Source of the DNA: Pseudomonadota bacterium
GTDB lineage: Bacteria > Myxococcota_A > Polyangia > Polyangiales > Polyangiaceae
DNA: 9,802 nt
Reading direction: 5' to 3'
Assembly: GCA_023460875.1 (NCBI GenBank)
Contig: JAEWOQ010000322.1
Span: forward strand, 1 to 9,802
The notes beneath the pieces are model-generated. The model ran no database searches. It was not told where the DNA came from and saw only the letters and a list, made by a program, of their open reading frames with translations. The translations under genes and the position numbers were made by a program. This document shows, in pieces, positions 6,701-9,802 of the stretch. The first letter of the stretch is position 1. Each line of letters starts with the position of its first letter.

Positions 6701-9611
6701 CGACGAGACCGGCCGTCAGAACGTCACCGTCACCGACCACCGCGGGCGCGTGATTCGTACGATCGACGGCGAGAACATCGCAACAGCGAACCGTACGAGC
6801 GACTACCGCTACGACGGCTTCGACAGACTCTTCGAAGCTCGAGATAACGGCGGGAACGTGACTCGCTTCGAGCACGATTCGTACGGACGTCTTCTGCGTC
6901 ACACCGACCCGAACGCGGGCGCCAGCCTGTACACCTACAATGGCTTCGACGAGCTCATCCAGAGCGAGGATCCGAGCGGTCAAGTACGGACCTTCGCCTA
7001 CGACGAGCTCGGCCGCCCGGTGTCCGTCACGGACGCTGCGGGCGTCACCCAGTGGATCTACGATCAGGGTGTGAACGCCCTCGGCCGCCTCTCCGAGACG
7101 GTCGCTCCCCCCACCCCCGAGAATCCCTTCGGCCAGCGCGAGCAGTTCACCTATGAGAGCGGCGGCCGGGGCTTGCTCGCTCGGTTCGACGCGATCATCG
7201 ACGGCGAAGAGTATCCCGTCACCTTCACCTACGACGCTCTGGGCCGCCCCAAGCGCATCCACTACCCGAGCGTCACCAGCGGCGATCCCGTCGTCGTCGA
7301 GCACACCTACAGCGCCTCGGGGATCTTGACGGGGCTCAACGAGGTGGGCGCTGGTACCTCCCGTCAGCTGTGGCGCATCCAGCAAGTATTCCAGGGGCAC
7401 CTCCTCGCGCGCGAGACCTTCGGCAACGGCGCCAGTACCACCTATGGCTACGACCCGGAGCGTCACTGGATCGACAGCATCGAGACGACCTTCGGCGGAG
7501 GTCAGGTCCAAGCCCTGGAGTACTCACGCAACGCTGGCGGGCTCATCACGGCACGTCACGCCGCCGGGCGCGACCTCCGAGAGTACACCTACGACGCCTT
7601 GAACCGCCTGCAATCCACCACGACGACCCCCGTGGGCGGCGCGGCCGAGCAGGTGACGTACACCTACGACACCCTGGGAAACATCACCCACACGGGCCAG
7701 TACGCCGTCGGCTATCACGGAACCCGCAAGCACCAGGTCACGACCGTCGGCCCCAACTCCTACCAGTACAACGCGAGCGGCAACGTGCGGGAGCGCAGCG
7801 GCCCCGACATCCCCGGCGGGCTGCAGACGATCGAGTACACCCCCTTCGACCTACCCCGCACGATCAGCTCCGGCGATCTAACGACGCACTTCGAATACAC
7901 GGCGGACGAGGCTCGGGTGGTGCGCCGGGACATCGATCGCACCCGCCACTTCGTTGGCGACCTCTACCAGAGGGTCATCAGCCCCACCGGCGACACGCTC
8001 GAAGAGCGCTTCCGCGTCCAAGCGGGCGGCCGCCTCATCGGCGAAATCGTCCGCGCCGACGGCGCCGAGCGCACCCTCTACGCCCACACTGACCACCAAG
8101 GCACCCTCGACACCCTGACGGCGGGCCCTGGCGAGATCTACGTGCAGCCCTACTCTCCCTGGGGATCTCCCGTGGGCAGCGCCGGCCTCGACGAGACCCG
8201 CGCGGGCTACACGGGCCACCAGCACGACACGGACCTCGACCTCATCGACATGCGCGGCCGGATCTACGATCCTCTAGCCGCCCGCTTCATGAGCCCCGAT
8301 CCCGTCATGCAAGCTCCCTACTGGAGCCAAGGCCTGAATCGGTACAGCTACGTCTTCAACAACCCCGTCAACAATACGGATCCGACAGGCTTCTTCACGG
8401 GCAACGACGCCGCGGCCATGTACGCGCCGTTCCATGTCCCAGCGATGACGACGATGGGAGCACTCGGAAGCGGGCTCGGCTTCGCCACGGGGCCCCTCAG
8501 CGTCGGCACCACCCTGCTCGGAGGAGGCGCGGGCTTCGCACAGGCGGGCGGCACCGTGAACGTCGCGGCGCGGCAGGCTGCGGTCGGCGGCGGAACCGGG
8601 CAGGGTGGGACGCATGCGACCGCGCAGAATACGCCGGTCGAGCCTTTGAAGATGCCGGACATGACCCCTCCCGAGCACTTGCAAGGGCCGGATAATCGAC
8701 TCGCGTGCCGCGCGGACTGCTATTGGGAAACGCGCGGGTACGGGCCTCAGCTTCCTGCTGACGCGAGGGCCGCGGTGGAGGCTGGGCGAAACGCGGGAAC
8801 GGGGACCGTCGCGGGGGAGGTTGCCGGGGGCGGACTTGGCGGCTGGGTAGCTATACGGCTCTGGAACGTCGTTCAGGTCGTCCGCGGAGCGCGTGCCGCA
8901 AGGGGGGCGGCAGCTGCAGCCAGAGCCTGCTTCGTGGAGGGAACGCCGGTGCTCACGCGAGAGGGACACCGGGCGATTGAGCAGGTGAAGGTCGACGACG
9001 AGGTTTGGTCGTTCGATAGCGAGGCAAACGAGTGGGTATGGCGCCCGGTCACCCGGACGATGAGGCACGAGTACGAAGGTGAATTCGTAACAATGATCGT
9101 AGGCAGCGAGGAGCTGACTGCGACGGCCAATCATCCTTTCTGCATAACTTCTCGCCCCGAAGATACGCGACCCATACCGCTAGACATCGGTGCGGACCCA
9201 TTGCGCTGCGGTGACAGTGGCCGATGGGTAGAGGCCGGCAGCCTTGCTTTGGGCGATCAGCTTCAGCTATCAGACCGAGTTGAAGCCGTAGAGGAGCTCA
9301 CGAGAAGATGGGGGAGCGCGCCAGTCTACAACCTAGAGGTTACCGAGACACACAACTACTTGGTTGGCAGCTCCAGAGTCCTCGTACACAATAAGAGCGC
9401 GCCAGCGATTCTTCAAACTGGCGGGCGAACGATCAAGGCGTCCACGGCTGAAGCGCTTGGGCTCACGAAGGCGCAGGCAAAGACGGCGATCGAAGCACTG
9501 AAGAAGTTCGAAGGGCTTTCAAACGACTTCCATGGCAAGATTCGCGCTGACGGGGCTGTGCTCGACAGTGCCGGCAAGATCATCGGAAACCTCTTCGATT
9601 TTGTTCCATGA
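372..9611 (+). CDS. Giant RHS/SpvB (TcB-TcC-like) polymorphic toxin with pretoxin Hint domain
   Basis: The 3079-residue protein combines the parts of a Tc-toxin cocoon in one chain. Residues 1-142 are a beta-rich domain, 143-182 a Gly/Ser linker, about 184-450 an adhesin-like module and 456-751 a Cys-rich region. They are followed by SpvB (about 778-1081), seven DxDxDG FG-GAP motifs (1107-1532), a TcdB middle domain (about 1550-1830), YD repeats (about 1833-2566), the RHS core ending DPTG (2567-2673), a hydrophobic linker, Hint (2853-3007) and a 72-residue tip. By family knowledge, SpvB/TcdB and RHS regions build a shell holding a C-terminal effector. In Tc systems TcB and TcC are usually separate and need a TcA injector; here they are fused and no TcA is seen. 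GTG 372 has an SD, but the frame is open to 114 and carries a lipoprotein signal, so the true start is probably further upstream. The effector target and secretion route are unknown. Confidence 0.92.
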   Translation: MLGCEQASDWASDNPNVTLTSSDVREEGAASLQVNVPWNGEVFAHLAGPVGGTPQKFALSVRLPQALSSGEVKVVLRAPSVELWWAELQPVSLVGLPADQWHRLEFPLGSVAGQVGAATNLELRITVAGPNGLVLLDAMAFDGGGSGGTGGGDGSGGSGGSGGSSGSGVSGGSGAGGGAGPGEALVLKFPAGTSFEEVIFGTQGGDLDINDSSLLFEGNSSTVFAPVSQVGVDARTTLGTHAATASIFSQGDVWARSHAQIDGSVFTSGSYDAQQGVTVTGAVQQAWDLLPLGEVHIPYEFPSGEHPDVTVINGATEALLPGAYGSVVVHGQSTLAIGAGTYYLEDLTLNAGSTLSVDNAQGTVQVFIQDKFIRHSVVEYTAPDQFNVLYGVIGAGPVVMDGGPFRGILVAPQADIDLHPGPSNSVPHYFGAFFGKSIRAHQTTRYQHFPFGRTDCATLGNECLGTFGCAPSDCDGPCATNPEDPACHPGHCTNGVRDGNETAVDCGGSCPPCGTGDECSSDLDCAADLECGENNGGCFGRRRSQRVCWPVSCRVTNPDRECGEADSVCGSSCSCTIPCDAADPNSTCPDGEVCREDMGLALDADSRDACVDPACPSNDPALCGTPSSLCGGTCVCTPDCSSATCGAPEDGCGGLCPGVCGPGDGGCSEDMECPPGYACVGRPDGVNTCNPGSCVFRPLASPLCGGPEALCGACPECTPACDGRSCGADPNCGQSCGSCPSGQYCTGSGQCRTPTSDPPIETPDGPLPDLPDPVTSPVGAVPGSFSVSEQGTAQYVIPIEVPPGRAGMEPALSLTYSGSKMEGDAGVGWQLSGLSKITRCPRTQALDGFSAPVEGGPADRFCIDGKRLAVVSGDYGADGSEYRTLVDSFSKIVAHRDSGAGLQHDAWAHLPFAPRQAQGPDWFKVWTKDGRILTYGRTADSLVRGRNGVRHTWLLNRVEDRAGNTILVHYANSHVAVPTFLATEIPSLVYPSKLTYTGHGETEGNREVRFTYESTSAASVRFLQGGVPSYQAGHLARITTYVDGAAVKNYRLEYRSGDVKQIARVFECAGADDSLCKPPTEFEYLEESGFTYASQHGANFVSAGQLDANGDGVPDFFGTKITRGGVDAQPGLIAARIGSDVLVAVGSNFLPLGVGIGVSVLWEAAKGPFFGLFANKPKIEINHILRLGPGKRSDWFAPLEVEDIRTCGTAATTTLLDYDLDGYDDVITMCPDLSDLTPGSPRKTGLYLSRSNGDGTFELISEPILSVPAAPPGSFGTSTPVLFDIDGDGLQDVVSCAAVGVLELRRRRPPPFAGFYDPLPLAGAPYFDHEEKLRFEAIPFCTAGVPTYNIFDVNGDGTPDLLARGPDGWATLRYSRSTNGEAAIAWQPVHFPDARGSDVGRGMSIADFNADGLPDVWQVDSRAPEEAIIWLNKGTGRFSPKALHRPVVPGYQHTRTAALDYDADGRVDLLELWNLDSNRKSVALLPSPGLHDLQQVYAEDLQRLITPEFSPPFWQYGTWTLSGDVDGDGNADLFGEGVGEGVGVFYGSGARNTFLSKVTDGLGNVVTVSYHASGAFPTYSTDERCEGNVWPERCLKKMLGLVSSHSEGFVSQGETIVERTYRYTYRNGRMNVTGHGWLGFEERTVDMSSEGAGFARTTIEYELPARYLQNGQPAPLPFSYLYPLAGLPKRVTTIQGSYLQNAPSPLEDRIWSRKTVVENKWIVEQSASGRPFPRLATRERSVFQQEVLDIGNNREGEELLQTRCLDVFLGDDYGNVTSHNEACQFDLETPVTSVSVQANFDPDPTTWLISNPTSRSIASGDFVANEHRVQSWSYTYDSSGLPSTIERKPGSSPIFSAAINQATKTAFGRDGFGNVTQIIEELLPPFDPLPRSTTISYDADGVYPLTITNAEGHTTEMRFDKSWGKPTSSADANKITHQQVYDGFGRLWQSNGPTDVTTYEYDWAPQSLIDSTIGQAHPRVQVTVDRAGNDGSRQGTVVQEYDSYGRLVRNTAEGYANASAIELRTFDARGRLLGETLPHTSGASTIPTVRFTYDHLDRVTKVERSDGSFLEHHYARGVSLSPGNQHWITGVPCISYYPAHYCATDIRLSTDETGRQNVTVTDHRGRVIRTIDGENIATANRTSDYRYDGFDRLFEARDNGGNVTRFEHDSYGRLLRHTDPNAGASLYTYNGFDELIQSEDPSGQVRTFAYDELGRPVSVTDAAGVTQWIYDQGVNALGRLSETVAPPTPENPFGQREQFTYESGGRGLLARFDAIIDGEEYPVTFTYDALGRPKRIHYPSVTSGDPVVVEHTYSASGILTGLNEVGAGTSRQLWRIQQVFQGHLLARETFGNGASTTYGYDPERHWIDSIETTFGGGQVQALEYSRNAGGLITARHAAGRDLREYTYDALNRLQSTTTTPVGGAAEQVTYTYDTLGNITHTGQYAVGYHGTRKHQVTTVGPNSYQYNASGNVRERSGPDIPGGLQTIEYTPFDLPRTISSGDLTTHFEYTADEARVVRRDIDRTRHFVGDLYQRVISPTGDTLEERFRVQAGGRLIGEIVRADGAERTLYAHTDHQGTLDTLTAGPGEIYVQPYSPWGSPVGSAGLDETRAGYTGHQHDTDLDLIDMRGRIYDPLAARFMSPDPVMQAPYWSQGLNRYSYVFNNPVNNTDPTGFFTGNDAAAMYAPFHVPAMTTMGALGSGLGFATGPLSVGTTLLGGGAGFAQAGGTVNVAARQAAVGGGTGQGGTHATAQNTPVEPLKMPDMTPPEHLQGPDNRLACRADCYWETRGYGPQLPADARAAVEAGRNAGTGTVAGEVAGGGLGGWVAIRLWNVVQVVRGARAARGAAAAARACFVEGTPVLTREGHRAIEQVKVDDEVWSFDSEANEWVWRPVTRTMRHEYEGEFVTMIVGSEELTATANHPFCITSRPEDTRPIPLDIGADPLRCGDSGRWVEAGSLALGDQLQLSDRVEAVEELTRRWGSAPVYNLEVTETHNYLVGSSRVLVHNKSAPAILQTGGRTIKASTAEALGLTKAQAKTAIEALKKFEGLSNDFHGKIRADGAVLDSAGKIIGNLFDFVP
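798..917 (+). repeat. Gly/Ser-rich linker (residues 143-182)
   Basis: About 40 residues, nearly all glycine and serine with GSGG and GGS units and occasional T, D, V, A and P, encoded by a low-complexity stretch rich in ggc/ggt/tcc codons. It separates the N-terminal domain from the adhesin module and most likely acts as a flexible tether. Repetitive DNA of this kind is prone to length changes, so its length may vary between strains. Confidence 0.85.
921..1730 (+). other. Beta-helix/DUF7305-like adhesin module (about residues 184-450)
   Basis: Short beta-strand turns run through the segment: SQVGVDARTTLGTHAATAS, VVVHGQSTLAIGAGTYYLED, LTLNAGSTLSVDNAQGTVQV and RGILVAPQADIDL. The order 'GaGTYYLedLtLnaGStLsvdn..GtVqVfI' then 'G.ilAPqAdi.l' then 'yfGafFGKSI..h....qH.pF' resembles the DUF7305 type of pilus- and adhesin-associated surface domains. 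By that analogy it would be an extracellular, possibly adhesive, repeat structure. The family assignment is from memory of the pattern; a profile search would settle it. Confidence 0.5.
1737..2624 (+). other. Cysteine-rich region with three repeat units (residues 456-751)
   Basis: I count 50 cysteines in 296 residues, implying an oxidised, extracytoplasmic, disulfide-stabilised segment. It holds the motif CTNGVRDGNETAVDCGGSC, which I associate with surface proteins of myxobacteria and relatives. Three units of similar plan begin at residues 548, 610 and 689: C.P.sC/aC, then ..LCG...sLCG..C.CTp.C, the last two continuing with ..CGa...CG..C..C. Such stalks usually hold domains away from the membrane. 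The abundant disulfides agree with the lipoprotein signal and argue against a cytosolic location. Confidence 0.75.
2703..3620 (+). other. SpvB domain, TcB part (about residues 778-1081)
   Basis: The region begins VGAVPGSFSVSEQGTAQYVI and continues with PIEVPPGRAGMEPALSLTY, GDAGVGWQLSGLSKITRC, RFCIDGKRL, YRTLVDSFSKI, VWTKDGRILTYG and WLLNRVEDRAGN. This is the classic N-terminal signature of SpvB/TcaC/TcdB proteins (insecticidal Tc toxin B component and Salmonella SpvB N-domain). In Tc toxins this domain helps build the shell and the beta-propeller gate. It does not itself carry the SpvB ADP-ribosyltransferase. Confidence 0.92.
3690..5000 (+). other. Seven FG-GAP/VCBS-type Ca-binding motifs (residues 1107-1532)
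   Basis: Seven DxDxDGxxD-like motifs are visible: DANGDGVPD (residue 1107), DYDLDGYDD (1217), DIDGDGLQD (1284), DVNGDGTPD (1352), DFNADGLPD (1407), DYDADGRVD (1460) and DVDGDGNAD (1524). The spacing of about 50-70 residues, after a first gap of 110, fits blades of a beta-propeller. In TcB this propeller gates the cocoon and contacts TcA. A short 12-base tandem duplication (ggcgaaggcgtc twice, 4974-4997) gives GEGVGEGV just after the last motif. Confidence 0.88.
5019..5867 (+). other. TcdB middle domain (about residues 1550-1832)
   Basis: The segment starts RNTFLSKVTDGLGNVVTVSY. It continues with KKMLGLVSSHSE, TYRYTYRNGRMNVTGHGWLG (GHGWLGFEER at about residue 1634-1643), YGNVTSHNEAC and TTWLISNPTSRS (W1807). 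The 'Y.YryG.m...G.GwLGF..R.v' and 'D...TWLi..pt' signatures are typical of the TcB/TcdB middle region that joins the propeller to the RHS shell. It corresponds to the C-terminal part of TcB, here continuing straight into the TcC-like repeats. Confidence 0.8.
5868..8069 (+). other. RHS/YD repeat region (about residues 1833-2566)
   Basis: About 18 degenerate YD repeats run through this part, for example YTYDSSGLPS, VYDGFGRLWQS, EYDSYGRLVRN, FTYDHLDRVTKVERSDG, YRYDGFDRLFEARDNGGNVT, FAYDELGRPVSVTDAAGVT, FTYDALGRPKRIHYP, YTYDALNRLQST and YTYDTLGNITH. The unit is (Y/F)xYDxxGRLxxxxxxxG. In RHS and TcC proteins these form a spiralled beta-sheet wall that encapsulates the C-terminal effector. No premature stop or frameshift is seen across the repeats. 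Confidence 0.95.
8070..8396 (+). other. RHS repeat-associated core with DPTG processing motif (residues 2567-2675)
   Basis: Residues TLYAHTDHQGTLDTLT, YSPWGSPVG, GYTGHQHDTDLDLIDMRGRI, YDPLAARFMSPDP (D2633 and D2643), LNRYSYVFNNPVNNTDPTGF match the RHS-associated core. The terminal DPTG (D2670-G2673) aligns with the DPxG motif where RHS/TcC proteins cut themselves by an aspartate-protease-like mechanism, so that the downstream effector lies free inside the shell. F2674 replaces the common L/M/Y after the motif, a conservative change. Cleavage itself is inferred from family knowledge. Confidence 0.92.
8397..8927 (+). other. Gly/Ala-rich hydrophobic pre-Hint linker (residues 2676-2852)
   Basis: Between core and Hint lie about 177 residues rich in Gly, Ala and Thr. 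Two hydrophobic stretches stand out: MTTMGALGSGLGFATG followed by VGTTLLGGGAGF, and a later GEVAGGGLGGWVAIRLWNVV followed by an Arg/Ala-rich helix. An ACRADCYW pair of cysteines and a proline-rich piece PVEPLKMPDMTPPEHLQGP sit between them. Such segments after the DPxG site are common in long Rhs toxins and may help the effector cross a membrane. I do not recognise a named family. Confidence 0.5.
8928..9392 (+). other. Pretoxin Hint autoprocessing domain (residues 2853-3007)
   Basis: It begins CFVEGTPVLTREGHRAIEQV (C2853) and contains VDDEVWSFD, a TxxH block TANH (T2918, H2921) in ELTATANHPF, and ends VYNLEVTETHNYLVGSSRVL-VHN (H3006, N3007). These are the nucleophile, block B and terminal His-Asn of intein/hedgehog-like Hint domains. 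The next residue is Lys, not Cys/Ser/Thr, so splicing is not expected. The domain should instead cut after N3007 by asparagine cyclisation and release the C-terminal tip, as proposed for pretoxin Hint domains of polymorphic toxins. At about 155 residues it is too short to contain a homing endonuclease. Confidence 0.9.
9393..9608 (+). other. 72-residue C-terminal toxin tip, family not recognised (residues 3008-3079)
   Basis: The tip follows the Hint domain directly. A start KSAPAILQTGGRT leads to an amphipathic helix (LGLTKAQAKTAIEALKKFEG) and a beta-type tail containing NDFHGKI, GAVLDSAGKIIG and NLFDFVP at the stop. The position after RHS core and Hint is that of the exchangeable effector in polymorphic toxins. 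One histidine (in DFHGK), several acidic residues and no cysteine are present. I cannot assign it to a named toxin family, so its activity (nuclease, deaminase or other) is unknown. It may be only the end of a longer effector that begins before the Hint domain. Confidence 0.6.
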
Positions 9612-9620
9612 GGAACCAAT

Positions 9621-9655
9621 GGGGCGTGGCTCCTTTGGAGCGAGGAGCCCGCCCT
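9621..9655 (+). terminator. Strong hairpin after the toxin gene (no U-tract)
   Basis: GGCTCCT (9628-9634) pairs perfectly with AGGAGCC (9643-9649) around an eight-base loop. The stem extends, past one unpaired T at 9627, by GGGCG (9622-9626) with CGCCC (9650-9654) and a possible G-U pair at 9621/9655. It begins ten bases after the stop codon. There is no following run of T, so it is not a textbook intrinsic terminator. It could attenuate transcription between toxin and downstream gene or protect the mRNA 3' end. Confidence 0.5.
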
Positions 9656-9750
9656 CACCCTCTCGAGCTGGAATGATTTCGCGCACTTGCGCGGCATTTC
9701 CCGGAGCCCTCGCCCAGACGGAGCCACACCCAAACCATTGAGCAAAGAAG

Positions 9751-9802
9751 ATGAACGAAGAACAGGACTTAACGGAAGTTAACATCAGTTTCTCGATCAG
9801 CG
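9751..9802 (+). CDS. Start of a downstream ORF, possible immunity gene (partial)
   Basis: ATG 9751 opens a frame (MNEEQDLTEVNISFSIS) that runs off the right end of the window; an in-frame TGA at 9739-9741 rules out an upstream start. The ribosome-binding site is poor (AAAGAAG directly abuts the ATG). The gene begins 139 bases after the toxin stop, on the same strand, where the cognate immunity protein of a polymorphic toxin normally lies. The short acidic N-terminus would suit a small cytosolic antitoxin-like protein, but seventeen codons cannot prove it. Confidence 0.45.
   Translation, partial: MNEEQDLTEVNISFSIS

Noticed and set aside
6492..7511. 339-codon open frame on the minus strand
   Set aside because: It lies wholly inside the RHS repeats, whose plus-strand reading is unmistakable. 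Long antisense frames are expected in GC-rich coding DNA, and its translation shows no recognisable domain.
8274..9134. 286-codon minus-strand frame opposite core, linker and Hint
   Set aside because: The plus-strand frame here contains clear RHS core and Hint motifs; the antisense product has no domain.
8928..9395. A splicing intein inserted in the toxin
   Set aside because: The residue after the terminal His-Asn is Lys rather than Cys/Ser/Thr, no endonuclease is present, and the position just before the toxin tip is typical of non-splicing pretoxin Hint domains.
9532..9741. 69-codon plus frame spanning the toxin stop, and a 22-codon frame from ATG 9608 overlapping the stop as ATGA
   Set aside because: Both run through the hairpin region with low-complexity translations and no domain; the short overlap frame stops at 9676. 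Neither looks like an immunity protein.
1..9802. CRISPR array, tRNA/rRNA or insertion sequence
   Set aside because: No regularly spaced identical repeats, no cloverleaf or rRNA signature and no transposase-like frame were seen. Protein-level YD and FG-GAP repeats account for the periodicity in the gene.

Overview
The window is GC-rich (roughly two-thirds G+C by eye). It is dominated by one giant forward gene of 3079 codons (372-9611), flanked by a short 5' intergenic repeat/leader and the first 17 codons of a following gene. The best guess at the organism is a myxobacterium or relative (Myxococcota, formerly deltaproteobacteria). The grounds are the base composition, a lipoprotein leader followed by a Gly/Ser linker, and a Cys-rich segment with a CTNG..DG.ETAVDCGG.C..C motif that I associate with myxobacterial surface proteins. 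This is inference; no marker gene is present.

Layout: 1-82 is a hairpin-forming intergenic repeat. 83-371 is a leader with a possible promoter and an in-frame lipoprotein signal peptide that lacks any ATG/GTG/TTG start. 372-9611 encodes a modular polymorphic toxin. In order, its modules are an N-terminal beta-rich domain, a Gly/Ser linker, a beta-helix/DUF7305-like adhesin module, a 50-cysteine region with three repeat units, a Pro/Asp linker, an SpvB domain, seven FG-GAP/VCBS Ca-binding motifs, a TcdB middle domain, about 18 RHS/YD repeats, the RHS-associated core ending in DPTG, a Gly/Ala-rich hydrophobic linker, a pretoxin-type Hint autoprocessing domain (C2853 to N3007), and a 72-residue C-terminal tip that I do not recognise. 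9612-9750 is intergenic with a strong hairpin. 9751-9802 is the start of a small ORF in the position expected for an immunity gene.

How the parts should work together, from knowledge of Tc toxins and Rhs polymorphic toxins: the SpvB, FG-GAP and TcdB part corresponds to TcB, and the RHS plus core part to TcC. Together they would form a hollow cocoon that encloses the C-terminal effector, cut free at the DPxG core and/or by the Hint domain. Here both halves are fused into one chain that is also joined to a lipoprotein/adhesin N-terminus, and no TcA-like injector component is visible. The 3' end (Hint and tip) is less GC-rich than the rest, as expected of an exchangeable toxin cassette. The most interesting points are this all-in-one architecture, the two candidate cleavage devices in series, the unidentified 72-residue effector with a candidate immunity gene, and the missing start codon for the lipoprotein signal.
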